Assembly: GCF_019192735.1 (NCBI RefSeq)
Contig: NZ_JAHTKP010000048.1
Coordinates: 1 to 56,413 of the forward strand
Reading direction: 5' to 3'
DNA from: Kitasatospora aureofaciens
Lineage (GTDB): Bacteria; Actinomycetota; Actinomycetes; Streptomycetales; Streptomycetaceae
DNA: 56,413 nucleotides
Both the position numbers and the translations under genes were made by a program. Below the pieces are notes generated by a model that searched no databases, was not told the origin of the DNA, and saw only the letters and a list, made by a program, of their open reading frames with translations. Shown here piece by piece: positions 7,641-15,884 of this stretch (within the stretch, counting starts at the first letter, position 1; each line of letters begins with the position of its first letter).

Positions 7641-8046
7641 AGGCGGTGTCGGCCAGGATGCCGCTCATCGAGGACAGGTCCCGGCCCTCCTCGATGGCGG
7701 CGGCCGGCAGACGCACAACCGCCCCGATCGCGGCGGTGCCGGCCATCGGCGGTACCGGCCGGTCGGGGCGGCGCGTGCGTATTGTCGGTCCGTCCGCACT
7801 GGGCGCACGTGTAGTCGGCCGCGAAGCCGACGCACGGACCGCAGACTCCGCTGCCGTCCCCGTCCCTTGCGATCAGGGGCTGATCGATGCCGCACCGCGA
7901 ACACGAGGCCGGCGACCGCAGGATCGCCGTGTAGCAGCTGTGGCAGACCGGTCCGATCGGCCATCGGGTGGTGATCGGCTTCGTTCGGCCGCAGCGGGCG
8001 CACAGTTCGCCGGTCCGGTGGCGCGCGGCAGGGAAGACCAGGGCGG
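7641..8046 (-). pseudogene. Cysteine-rich zinc-ribbon protein fragment, integrase-associated type
   Basis: On the minus strand one frame reads CARCGRTKPITTRWP, IGPVCHSCYTAILRSPASC, SRCGIDQPLIARD, VCGPCVGFAADYTCAQCGRT. These repeated CxxC pairs resemble the zinc-ribbon proteins or domains that accompany tyrosine recombinases in Streptomyces. The frame breaks near 7770; a second frame then gives RLPAAAIEEGRDLSSMSG and stops at about 7641. The start is missing at the junction with the oxidoreductase gene. I read it as a frameshifted remnant. Confidence 0.5.
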
Positions 8047-9054
8047 CTACCAGGGGCGGACGAGGACGAGGCCGACCTTGCCGGGCCGTACCGCGTGTTC
8101 CACGGCGTTGGCCAGCTCGCCAAGGCCGTACGTAGCGGCCACGTCGAACTGGTCCTTGAGCGCCAGCGCGATCTGCTTCGCGGTCGCGACGTCGGATGCC
8201 CGCCTCTCGGCGGAGGCCTCGGTCGACCACCGGCCGATGTTCTTGCCCCGCAGCGTCAGCGACTTGTGCAGCAGCGTCGACGCATGCACCGAGATCGGCT
8301 CCTCGGCGATCTGCCCGTAACTGACCAGCTTCCCGCCCGGCGTCAACAGGTCCAGAACGGTCTCCGCCAGCTTCCCGCCGATCGGGTCGAAGGCCACACT
8401 TACCGGACGGCCGCCGGCTGCCTTGCGGACCTCGTCGGCCCAGCCCGGATCCTCTGTCGCCACGACCGGCACGTCCGGGAACCGCTTGTGCAGTTCGGCG
8501 GCACCGCGGTCGCTGCGGACGACGTTGACGAGCGCCACGTTGTGGAACTGGGACACGCCCGTCACCAGCCGCCCGACCGACGAGCCCGCGGCGGTCTGCA
8601 CCAGAAGACCGTCGTATCCGAAGGCCAGGTGCTCCTCGGCCTCACGGCGCAGCATCACCGTGGTGAGCGGGTTCACCAGCATCTGCGCGGCGACCTCGTC
8701 CGACAGCTCGTCCGGTACGGCGACGACCACCTCGGCATCCGCCACGATCCACTGGGACCACGCCCCGGGCTGGGGGAAGACCGTTACGCGGCCGCCGACC
8801 TCGACACCCGGCGCCACGCGCGTTCCCGGGCCGATCGCCTCCACCACGCCGGTGGCCTCCACGCCGGCCGGAACCGGCTGTCCAGCCTCCCCGGGGTAGG
8901 CCTCGATGGCCTGGAGATCACCAGGGTGCACCGTGAAGGCCGTGGTGCGGATGAGGACCTGACCACCCCCGGGCTCTCCCGGCTCCGGCTCCTCGATGAC
9001 GGTCAGGACCTCGGAGGGCAACCCGCCACGGGTGTGGACAACACGACGGTTCAT
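8047..9054 (-). CDS. NADPH:quinone oxidoreductase-like (zeta-crystallin, MDR family)
   Basis: A 335-aa medium-chain dehydrogenase/reductase. The GroES-like part spans about 1-125 (GVEATGVVEAIGPGTR, VGGRVTVFP) and the Rossmann part follows (LLVQTAAGSSVGRL in place of GxGxxG; SVAFDPIGGKLAETVLDLL; LVSYGQ). The Zn ligands of alcohol dehydrogenases are absent, so this is the zinc-free quinone/enoyl reductase branch. It lies 45 bp downstream of an F420-reductase-like gene on the same strand and is probably co-transcribed with it. Confidence 0.8.
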   Translation of the reverse strand: MNRRVVHTRGGLPSEVLTVIEEPEPGEPGGGQVLIRTTAFTVHPGDLQAIEAYPGEAGQPVPAGVEATGVVEAIGPGTRVAPGVEVGGRVTVFPQPGAWSQWIVADAEVVVAVPDELSDEVAAQMLVNPLTTVMLRREAEEHLAFGYDGLLVQTAAGSSVGRLVTGVSQFHNVALVNVVRSDRGAAELHKRFPDVPVVATEDPGWADEVRKAAGGRPVSVAFDPIGGKLAETVLDLLTPGGKLVSYGQIAEEPISVHASTLLHKSLTLRGKNIGRWSTEASAERRASDVATAKQIALALKDQFDVAATYGLGELANAVEHAVRPGKVGLVLVRPW

Positions 9055-9099
9055 GGTTCTCCTCGTGCGCGCTGGTGTGTGTGGGGCTTGTCCGGGGCG

Positions 9100-9717
9100 T
9101 CAGCCGACGTCCTGCAGCAGCAGGTGCTTTCCGCTGAGCGCACCGTCCAGCTGCATCAGCCGCCCGCCCTCACGCAGACCGCCAAGGTCCAGGGCGGCGA
9201 ATCCGAATTCGTCCAGCAAGCCGGCCACGGCTGCCTTCGCGTCGGCGTCGTCGCCCGCACAGAAGGCCACCAGCCGTCCTTCGGCATGCCGGGGGTCCGC
9301 GGCGATGAACGGGGCGTACAGGGTGTTGAGAGCCTTCACGACCCGGGCGCCGGGAAGGTGGCCGGCAACCCACTCGCTGCCCGTGAGGTCACCGACGTCG
9401 TACCGGCCCCGGTAAGGGCCGGCCGCTGCGAACTGATTCGTCGTGTCGACGACGATCTTCCCGGACCAGGTGGTGAGGCGTGTCAGTTCCGGCACGGCGA
9501 AGAACGGCACCGAAAGGAAGACGAGCTCCGGCTTCGCCGCCTCCTCGGCCGTTACTGCGCGGGCCTTCGGCCCCAGCCTGTCCACGAGGGCTTCGAGGGT
9601 CCTGGGGCCCCGGCTGTTGCCGATGAGTACCTCATGGCCGTGGCGGACGGCCTTGTCGGCGACCGCCTGTCCCACCTCTCCTGCGCCGAGTACGCCAATG
9701 GTGCGGTGTGTGCTCAT
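9100..9717 (-). CDS. NADP/F420-type oxidoreductase (NAD-binding domain protein)
   Basis: A 205-aa single Rossmann-domain protein: IGVLGAGEVGQAVA at the N-terminus, LIGNSRGP (NADP 2'-phosphate recognition region), VFLSVPFFAV, VVDTTNQ, and VKALNTLYAPF. This is the family of F420-dependent NADP reductases and related reductases (NADP oxidoreductase, coenzyme F420-dependent). The start at ATG 9717 has AAGGACG upstream; an ATG at 9741 is in frame but lacks an RBS. First gene of a probable two-gene unit with the quinone oxidoreductase. Confidence 0.75.
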   Translation of the reverse strand: MSTHRTIGVLGAGEVGQAVADKAVRHGHEVLIGNSRGPRTLEALVDRLGPKARAVTAEEAAKPELVFLSVPFFAVPELTRLTTWSGKIVVDTTNQFAAAGPYRGRYDVGDLTGSEWVAGHLPGARVVKALNTLYAPFIAADPRHAEGRLVAFCAGDDADAKAAVAGLLDEFGFAALDLGGLREGGRLMQLDGALSGKHLLLQDVG

Positions 9718-9802
9718 GTGTTCGTCCTTGATCGTGTGCAAAGACCGTGCGGGCTGCCCGGCATCGGCTCGTGCAGCCGACCGCTCGGCATCCAGGCTGC
9801 GG

Positions 9803-10159
9803 TCACCCGCCTGCCGCTTCGGTGCTGTGCCGTGAGGACGCCTGCGCGCGGTGGGGGTTGAAGTCCAGGAGGACCTTGCCGTTCTTCCGCAGGTACGCGA
9901 GGGCCTTGGCGAAGTCCTTGGCCTCGTAGACGGGGGCGGAGGGCAACACGAGCTTTCCCTCGGCGACCAGCCGCGCGGACTCCGCGCCCAGGGCCGGATG
10001 ACGGGGCAGGTACTCGTCCTGGTACATCCAGAACTCTGTTGTGGTGATGTTCTTCGCCTTCAGCACGTTCTGGTCGGGAGTGAAGGGCTCGCCACTCATG
10101 TAGCCGTAGATCACCAGCAGGGCGCCTTCGAAGTCTTCGGCATTCCTGCCCTGAGGGAC
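9803..10159 (-). pseudogene. MDR-family reductase, C-terminal fragment
   Basis: The minus strand encodes the last 110 or so residues of a medium-chain reductase: EDFEGALLVIYGYMSGE, FWMYQDEYLPRHPAL, LVAEGKLVLP, and KDFAKALAYL ending LLDFNPH plus a short tail. This is the end of a quinone/enoyl reductase. The N-terminal two thirds are missing; at about 10160 the sequence changes to unrelated DNA. Confidence 0.65.
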
Positions 10160-10167
10160 TGCATTGT

Positions 10168-10422
10168 TCAGCCGGTTTTACCTGAGATGCCCGCGATTCT
10201 GCGGGCCACCCGGTTCGCCGCCCGCCACCGCGAGGCCGTTCCCCGTCCCATTGTCAGCTCGGGTGCGGCCTGACGCACCCGGACCGTGAGGCTGTCGAGG
10301 CCCACGTCCCTGAGGCATAGCTCTGCCTGTTCATCCGGCCGGACTGGTCCATGGGCGGCGAGGTAGACCATCAGCCACCACCGGGGGCGGAGTGCCCATG
10401 TGCAGCCCGCGCGCACGGCCAC
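10168..10422 (-). CDS. Unrecognised 84-aa frame, doubtful
   Basis: An open frame, MAVRAG..., containing RWWLMVYLAAHGPVRPDEQ and ELCLRDVGLDSLTVRVRQA. It has some protein character but no RBS, and it sits inside an area of broken genes directly after a HIT remnant. It may be part of another decayed gene. I cannot assign it. Confidence 0.25.
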   Translation of the reverse strand: MAVRAGCTWALRPRWWLMVYLAAHGPVRPDEQAELCLRDVGLDSLTVRVRQAAPELTMGRGTASRWRAANRVARRIAGISGKTG

Positions 10423-10472
10423 GGTCCGTCGCGGGTGCGTTCGACGTAGGCGTCCAGGTCGAAGCCGCTCAC
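10413..10472 (-). pseudogene. HIT-family protein, N-terminal 20 codons only
   Basis: From the GTG at 10472 the minus strand reads VSGFDLDAYVERTRDGP and then loses similarity. In Streptomyces HIT-family hydrolases this opening continues as CFVC, the zinc-binding pair, and ends in the HxHxH motif; both are gone. Its start overlaps the stop of the preceding GNAT remnant (GTGA), showing the two were once an operon continuing the NUDIX genes. Confidence 0.5.
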
Positions 10473-10672
10473 CGCTGCCACCCCGCCGGGCCGGGCCGCA
10501 GCGTCATGTAGCCGCAGACGGGGTCGAACCCGAGGGCGTGGTAGAGCGGGGCGCCCGCTTCGGTGGCGCGCCAGTCGTCGGTGAGCTGGGCGCCGTCGAG
10601 GACGGCGACGCGCAGGCGCAGCAGTTCGTCGGCGTCCGGCAGGCCGGCGGGGCGTACGAGGGATCCGGTCAC
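10469..10672 (-). pseudogene. GNAT acetyltransferase with internal deletion
   Basis: 67 aa. The N-terminal half (LVRPAGLPDADELLRLRVAV) is the first beta strand and helix of a GNAT domain, and the C-terminal half (AGAPLYHALGFDP, GYMTLRP) is its last motif B region. The acetyl-CoA-binding R/QxxGxG/A loop and everything between are missing, so about half the domain was deleted in frame. It follows the NUDIX gene and overlaps the HIT remnant. Confidence 0.6.
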
Positions 10673-10728
10673 GTGGGTTGCCTCCGGGGCGGGCTATTCG
10701 GACGGGTGTCGGTGGCGGTCGGCCGTGC

Positions 10729-11211
10729 TCAGGCCCGGACCAGGTCCCGGGGATCGGCTTCCTCGCCCCAGCCGTGGGTGGAGAATCCCCGGCCGCCGGA
10801 CAGGTAGCAGGTGAGGGCCGCGTGGGAGGTCGGGAACATCGGCAGCGGCAGCTCGGTCTCCGGCGACCACACCGCGGCAAGGTGCTTGCCCGGCTCGGAG
10901 TTCGTCAACTTGCCCTGCCACGTGGTGGCGAGGAACACGGACAGCAGGAACGGGCCCTTGCCGTCCCAGCCCTGGCGGACCTGGATCGTGTGGACCAGCT
11001 GAAGGTCCCGCGGGCTGACGTCCAGCCCGGCTTCCTCCCACAGCTCGCGGGCGGCGGCCTCGTCCAGGCGCTCGCCGGCCTCGACCTTGCCGCCGGGGAT
11101 CGTCCACGTCGGCGTCGTGCTCCAGCTGTTCGCCGCGTAGTTGATCGTCGCGATCCTCCCGGCCTTCCGGTCGTGGACGATGACGGCCACGGCCTGTCGC
11201 AGACTCTCCAC
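10729..11211 (-). CDS. NUDIX hydrolase
   Basis: 160 aa. The NUDIX box is complete: GGKVEAGERLDEAAARELWE followed by EAGL (about residues 40-63), matching Gx5Ex7REUxEExGU, which binds Mg2+ and hydrolyses nucleoside diphosphates linked to X. The start is GTG with GGAGG 7 nt upstream. It is the third gene of a compact minus-strand unit, 36 bp after the kinase-like gene. The substrate cannot be deduced. Confidence 0.85.
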   Translation of the reverse strand: MESLRQAVAVIVHDRKAGRIATINYAANSWSTTPTWTIPGGKVEAGERLDEAAARELWEEAGLDVSPRDLQLVHTIQVRQGWDGKGPFLLSVFLATTWQGKLTNSEPGKHLAAVWSPETELPLPMFPTSHAALTCYLSGGRGFSTHGWGEEADPRDLVRA

Positions 11212-11247
11212 TGCAGTACCTCCAAGAGCGCTCGACGAAAGGGGACT

Positions 11248-12135
11248 TCACAGGGTAGGCGCGGGTCGGCGCAGCAGCTCCAGGACGGTGCGGGCGTAGC
11301 CGAGGATCTCCTCGTCGCGGTGGTGGTCCAGCGCCCAGCGCAGCGCCGCAGGGCAGTCGATCGCCGCCCAGGCCCGGCATGCCGCCCACTCCGCACTGCT
11401 CAGCGCGCGCCCGTACCCGTCGAGGAACGCCTCCCGCAGGTCCGGGCGGTGCGGGGTGAGTTGGAGCATCGCGCGCATCAGGTCGCGCCGCACCGGCGCC
11501 TCGGCCTGGCTGCGCTCGAAGTCGATCACGCCGACCACCAGGGCGTCGCCTTCACGGTGGACCAGCCAGTTGCGCGGGCCGAAGTCGCCGTGGCAGTAGG
11601 CCAGGGGGAAGCGTGGCGGCTCGATGCGGGTGGCCTGCGCCAGTACCTCGATGTCGGCCTCGGGCAGACGGGCGTCGCGGGCCCGGGCCAGCGCCCGCTC
11701 GCGCTCCTGCTTCCATGGCAGTTGCTCCCCGACGGGGGCGTCCGTCGGCGGCTGGGCGTGGATGCCGGCCGCGAGCTGCCCGGCCTGCCGGTACGCCTCC
11801 CGCTGCTCGGCCTCGGTGAGCGGGGTGGTGATGACGGGGGTGCCCGGCAGGGCGGTGGTGACAACGAGCAGCGCCTGCTGGTCCTTGGCCAGCAGCGTCG
11901 GGGCGCGGCCGGGCCCGAGGGAGGGAGCGAGGTGTGTGAGGGCGGCGGTCTCGCGATGGTGCATGAGTGCGTTCTTGTGCCGCTTGGCGAAGAGCCGACG
12001 GCCGTCGGTGCCGAGGACCTCCCAAACCGCGGGACGTCCCTCCCGGTCGACAGAGCGCACGGCCACCGCCTCGCACCGGCCTGCTGCTGTGCGCAGCAGC
12101 CGGTCGGCGTCGTCCGGGAGAACGGGCGCGGTCAC
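11248..12135 (-). CDS. Aminoglycoside-phosphotransferase-family kinase
   Basis: 295 aa. The APH fold is shown by YCHGDFGPRNWLV (Brenner loop, HGDxxxxN) and VGVIDFERSQ (the Mg-binding IDFE), about residues 185-215. The N-lobe is shorter than usual, with RLFAKRHK offering the ATP-binding lysine. Family members phosphorylate aminoglycosides, choline, homoserine and other small alcohols. The company of two NUDIX genes points to a small metabolite rather than a drug. The start GTG overlaps the stop of the upstream NUDIX gene by 4 nt (GTGA). Confidence 0.8.
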   Translation of the reverse strand: MTAPVLPDDADRLLRTAAGRCEAVAVRSVDREGRPAVWEVLGTDGRRLFAKRHKNALMHHRETAALTHLAPSLGPGRAPTLLAKDQQALLVVTTALPGTPVITTPLTEAEQREAYRQAGQLAAGIHAQPPTDAPVGEQLPWKQERERALARARDARLPEADIEVLAQATRIEPPRFPLAYCHGDFGPRNWLVHREGDALVVGVIDFERSQAEAPVRRDLMRAMLQLTPHRPDLREAFLDGYGRALSSAEWAACRAWAAIDCPAALRWALDHHRDEEILGYARTVLELLRRPAPTL

Positions 12136-12632
12136 GCGGACCAGCCGACGGTCGAGAGGGCGCTGCCGCGGGTGATCTCGCCGAGCGCGTGGGCCGTGTA
12201 GGGGACGATGGCCTCGGGGAGCTGGTCGAGTGGCCACCAGGAGAGCTGCGCGCACTTGTGCGGCTCGCGGTTGCTGATGTGGCCTCGGTGACGGGCGGGG
12301 CGGAAGAACAGCTGGAGTCGGCTGCGGCCGTCGTCGGCGTCGAGGTGGTGCAGCGTGTGGACGAGTACGAGGTCGTCCTCGGCGATGGTGATGCCGAGTT
12401 CCTCCTCGGCCTCGCGGACCATGGAGCGGCTGACCGGTTCGCCGGGCTCCATGTGTCCAGCGGGCAGGTGCCACATGCCGGCGGCGTAGGAGGTGTTCTT
12501 GCGCAGGCCGAGCAGCACCTTGCCCTCGTCCAGGAGGACGAGGTGGACGCCGATGACCAGGGCGGGCGGATTCGCCGCCGGCTTCCCGGGCACCGGAACG
12601 GGTGGCCGGCCAGGTTCGTCGATCCGGTTCAA
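12132..12632 (-). CDS. NUDIX hydrolase
   Basis: 166 aa, with the box AGHMEPGEPVSRSMVREAEE then ELGI (about residues 58-81), a canonical NUDIX signature. The core begins LVIGVHLVLLDEGKVLLGLR. ATG with AGGAGG about 7 nt upstream; ATGA overlap with the preceding frame and GTGA overlap with the following kinase, hence strict translational coupling of three genes. Confidence 0.85.
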   Translation of the reverse strand: MNRIDEPGRPPVPVPGKPAANPPALVIGVHLVLLDEGKVLLGLRKNTSYAAGMWHLPAGHMEPGEPVSRSMVREAEEELGITIAEDDLVLVHTLHHLDADDGRSRLQLFFRPARHRGHISNREPHKCAQLSWWPLDQLPEAIVPYTAHALGEITRGSALSTVGWSA

Positions 12633-12889
12633 GTGGTCCTCCTCGGAGGCTGGTTGGCCGCGCCGGTGAGCAGCGGCAGGTAGTGCTGCATGTAGGGCGG
12701 GACCTTGAGGGCGGGTACCTCGTCCAGGGTGACCATGCGCACGGCCAGGCCCTCGTCACCGAGCCTGATGTCCGTCTCGGGGCCGTCCGAGGCCCGGCGG
12801 GGCACAGTATTCCAGTTGTCGGGGCGCAGGAGGCTGAGCCTGCCTAGTGGCTCCGCACAGATGGTTGACCAGGTAATCATCCGGGCCAT
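12629..12889 (-). CDS. Small hypothetical protein heading the NUDIX operon
   Basis: 86 aa, no family recognised. Its last four bases (ATGA) are the start of the NUDIX gene, which argues that it is genuinely translated. The C-terminal half (MVTLDEVPALKVPPYMQHYL) looks coding; the N-terminal half is less convincing, so the true start may be internal or the gene may be a truncated remnant. Confidence 0.5.
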   Translation of the reverse strand: MARMITWSTICAEPLGRLSLLRPDNWNTVPRRASDGPETDIRLGDEGLAVRMVTLDEVPALKVPPYMQHYLPLLTGAANQPPRRTT

Positions 12890-13022
12890 CGTCGGCCGGC
12901 TGTCTTAGGGGTTTGAACTGAGAGGGTCTGCTGGCCGTCACTGCTGGGAACCGTGGCTGGAGGGGACGGCGTCCACCCCAGGACGACACGCAAGATCGTT
13001 AGTGGGCGCGAGGGAGTTTGGA

Positions 13023-13646
13023 ATGACCGGAACAGCCACCCGCTACCTCTATCTCGTCCGGCATGGCGAGGCCTTGCCGGACGAGAGCGGGCTGACGGAG
13101 AACGGCCGCCGTCAGGCGGTACTGCTTGGCCAACGACTCCGTGATGTCCCCTTCTCGGCTGTTCACCACGGCCCACTGCCCCGGGCAGCGCAGACCGCAC
13201 GCCTGATCGGGGAACAGCTAAACGGCATCCCTCTGCAGGTCTCGGAAGCCGCCGGGGACTACGTCCCCGACGTGCCGGAAAGGGAAGAACTACCGGCGGA
13301 CTCGGCTGACTTCCTGCTCCGCTTCGTCGCCCAGTTCACGGCCGAGGAGCGTGAGCGCGGCCCGGTGCTGGCCCGCCAGGCACTGGAGCGGTTCACCGGG
13401 CCGGTGGACGGCGACGAGGCTCGGCACGAACTGGTCGTCACCCATAACTTCCTGGTCGGCTGGCTCGTCCGGCATGCCATGGACGCGCCGAAGTGGCGTT
13501 GGCTCGGCCTCAACCACTGCAACGCCGCCCTGACGGTTATCCGATACGCGCCCGGCCGGCCGTCCTCCGTCCTCTTCTACAACGACATGCGGCATCTCCC
13601 TGCCGAGCTGCGCTGGACCGGCTTCCCGCCCGAACTGCACATCTGA
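13023..13646 (+). CDS. Histidine phosphatase family protein (phosphoglycerate-mutase-like)
   Basis: 207 aa. The phosphohistidine motif LYLVRHGEA is at residues 9-17 with His14; PLPRAAQTARLIG supplies the second Arg, and VVTHNFLVGW (about residue 140) the second catalytic His. Family members remove phosphate from small molecules or proteins. It is divergent from the NUDIX-kinase operon across about 130 bp and may work with it. The start is fixed by GGGAG upstream of ATG 13023. Confidence 0.85.
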   Translation: MTGTATRYLYLVRHGEALPDESGLTENGRRQAVLLGQRLRDVPFSAVHHGPLPRAAQTARLIGEQLNGIPLQVSEAAGDYVPDVPEREELPADSADFLLRFVAQFTAEERERGPVLARQALERFTGPVDGDEARHELVVTHNFLVGWLVRHAMDAPKWRWLGLNHCNAALTVIRYAPGRPSSVLFYNDMRHLPAELRWTGFPPELHI

Positions 13647-13665
13647 GCACATCAATCGTGGCTTG

Positions 13666-14763
13666 CTACGCGGCCCTGGCCGGGTACTCGGTCCAGGCGC
13701 GGATGGGTGAGTCGGGGGCGAAGTTGGTCTTCGGTTCGGCGCGGGCGTTGTGCCAGCGGACGTAGGCGCCGATGGCGGCGTTCTGCTCGCCGTGACTGCG
13801 GTGGTCGGTGCCGTTGAGCGCGAAGTAGCGCAGGGCCGCGAACTCGGACTCGATCCAGTTCAACCACGACCCGTAGGTCGGCAGGAAGACCAGCTCGACT
13901 TCGTTGGCTGCGGCCCAAGCGCGGACGTTCGGGTGCTTGTGTGGGGAGAAGTTGTCCAGGACGACGTAGAGCTTCTCCCCTGGCCAACGGGCACGCAGGA
14001 CCTTGAGCAGGCCGAGGAACTCACGCCATCTCTTACGTTTCCGGATGCGGTAGTAGATCTTTCCGGTGGCCAGGTCGAGGGCGGCGAGCATGTGCATCAC
14101 GCCGTCATAGCGGTTGTAGGTGGCCCGCAGCCGGCGCGGGGACCGGAACGGCCGCCAGGCCTTTCCCTTACGCGGCATGAGGTTGAGCGGGCCGAACTCG
14201 TCGACGCAGACAACCCTGCCGTCTATCGGCGGGGTGTCGTAGAGCTCCAGGACCCGGTGCATCTTGGTCAGGAAGTCGGGATCGCTGGAGGACTTCCAGG
14301 TCGTGGTGGTCTGCCAGGAGATCTTGCCCTCGTGCAGGATCCGGCGCAGGGTCTCGCGGCTGATCGCGGGCACCACGTGGCGGTTGACCAGGTGCTCGGC
14401 GAGCTTGGTCAGGCTCCAGGTGGAGAACGCGGCGATCTTCCAGTCAGCGGGGGACGTCCGGGCAATCAGGCAGATGCTTTCGCGCACCTGGTCACTGATC
14501 GTTCTGGGGCGTCCCCCGCTCCATTTTGGGTCCAGCGCGTCGAACCCCCGCTCGTTGAACGCGTGGATGACATCGCGTACATAGTCCTCGCTGACGTGCA
14601 GCAACGAGGTGATATCCCGCACCGCTTGGCCCTGCGCTGACATCAGCACCACGATCGCGCGCCGCAGCCTGACCGGGTCCTTCGAGGTCCGGCCGATCCG
14701 CTGCAGTCGCCGACCCTCCTCCATGCTGACTGGCCGGACGAACACTCCCGGACGACGCCCCAC
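13666..14763 (-). CDS. IS630-family transposase (DDE)
   Basis: 365 aa, from a GTG with GGAGG close upstream. An N-terminal helix-turn-helix pair (AVRDITSLLHVSEDYVRDVI) is followed by the DDE catalytic core: VCVDEFGPL, VVLDNFSPHKH and SWLNWIESEF. It is clearly different in sequence from the first IS630 transposase. No frameshift. An earlier in-frame ATG at 14811 lacks an RBS. Confidence 0.85.
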   Translation of the reverse strand: MGRRPGVFVRPVSMEEGRRLQRIGRTSKDPVRLRRAIVVLMSAQGQAVRDITSLLHVSEDYVRDVIHAFNERGFDALDPKWSGGRPRTISDQVRESICLIARTSPADWKIAAFSTWSLTKLAEHLVNRHVVPAISRETLRRILHEGKISWQTTTTWKSSSDPDFLTKMHRVLELYDTPPIDGRVVCVDEFGPLNLMPRKGKAWRPFRSPRRLRATYNRYDGVMHMLAALDLATGKIYYRIRKRKRWREFLGLLKVLRARWPGEKLYVVLDNFSPHKHPNVRAWAAANEVELVFLPTYGSWLNWIESEFAALRYFALNGTDHRSHGEQNAAIGAYVRWHNARAEPKTNFAPDSPIRAWTEYPARAA

Positions 14764-14850
14764 GATCACCTCCAAGATCAGATCCTGGAGACAGCCTGAC
14801 GACGGACGCACGACATATCAATTACCAGGTCAACCATCTGAGCCGAGCCA
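13666..14850 (-). mobile_element. IS630-family element (second type)
   Basis: It contains one transposase. The right end, read inward from 14850, begins AGTGGCTCGGCTCAGATGG, resembling the AGTGGTCGGCTC end of the first IS630. I could not find the matching left end next to the transposase stop, so the left boundary is arbitrary. The right end abuts the stop codon (TAG) of the nucleotidyltransferase gene. Confidence 0.5.
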
Positions 14851-15603
14851 CTAGCTGGTAGGGCGCATCAGCAGCAGGTCCTCGCCCCAGGCATCCAGCG
14901 TCGGAGCGTGGCCTGCCGCCCTGGCTGCCACTTCGACCTGGGCGAACAGCCGCTGTTGCAGTGACACATCACCAGTCCGCTGGATCTGCCCGATCGTTTC
15001 GAGCAAGACCCCGGTGTCCCATCCCGGCAGGGGGAACCTCTCCAGTTCCCAGGCGAGGTACTTGTTGTACGGGGGAGGCCGGCGGTCGAGGGCGAACAGC
15101 AGCTCCAGCAGGTAGCCGATGCTCTCGGCGGCATCGAGGTGGGCGGCCAGGCTGCGGCCGTCGCGGGCGTTCTTCACCGAGCGGTACAGCCAGTTGGCGT
15201 AGGCGTCCAGCCAGTTGGCGGCAGCCGTGTGTGCCTCCTCGGGGCCAAGTCGCCCCTTCGCCGCGATGATCTCCGTGATCTCGCCGCCGGTCCGATCGAG
15301 CAGAACGCGGGCCCGGGCCAGGGCGTAGCGCTCCAGGCCCGCGCAGTGGCGAAGCGCTTCGACAGTGGTGACGACGACGTCGAGTGCGGCGGAACGGTAG
15401 CCGTCGAGAGCGGCGAGGTCGGTCGTGGCGGCGTCCGCGAGGATGAGGTAGACGTCGTGGTCGGAGTGCTCTGTGGCCATGCCGTCGTGTGTGTGGGAGC
15501 CCTTGAGGACGAGTCCGATCACGTCGGGCTCGGCGATGGCCCGGTCCAGGAACGCCTCGTAAGTGAGCGACGACGGCGAGAGCACGTGTTGATCTCCAGT
15601 CAT
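14851..15603 (-). CDS. Nucleotidyltransferase-domain protein
   Basis: 250 aa. LVLKGSHTHDGMATEHSDHD (about residues 31-50) is the GS...D(x)D nucleotidyltransferase signature of the aminoglycoside adenylyltransferase/KNTase superfamily, and the rest is a helical C-terminal domain (AANWLDAYANWLYRSVKNAR). Such proteins transfer NMP to antibiotics or small molecules, or act as MNT-type antitoxins; no HEPN partner is adjacent. Its last codons sit against an IS630 end, so a few C-terminal residues could be altered. Confidence 0.65.
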   Translation of the reverse strand: MTGDQHVLSPSSLTYEAFLDRAIAEPDVIGLVLKGSHTHDGMATEHSDHDVYLILADAATTDLAALDGYRSAALDVVVTTVEALRHCAGLERYALARARVLLDRTGGEITEIIAAKGRLGPEEAHTAAANWLDAYANWLYRSVKNARDGRSLAAHLDAAESIGYLLELLFALDRRPPPYNKYLAWELERFPLPGWDTGVLLETIGQIQRTGDVSLQQRLFAQVEVAARAAGHAPTLDAWGEDLLLMRPTS

Positions 15604-15884
15604 TTCTGCGTCGGAAGGGTTTGCGCGGCGGCCGGCACCCGCACCAGGCGTTCGCGAGCTGCGGTATCCATGCCGCCCACCATGCCGGCCCGGCCCGGCC
15701 GACGGCGACGGGATTTGGTCGACTCCGGGCGCGGCATCACCAGACGTCGACATCGAGCCCGGCGGTCGTTGATCTGACGACAAGTCAGTGATTATCGGCC
15801 GGCGTCATGATCTTCGGAGGGCGCCTCGGACCAAGGCGCGCCCACGGATTCGATACGGCCCGCGGACTTGATTCAGGGAGAACC

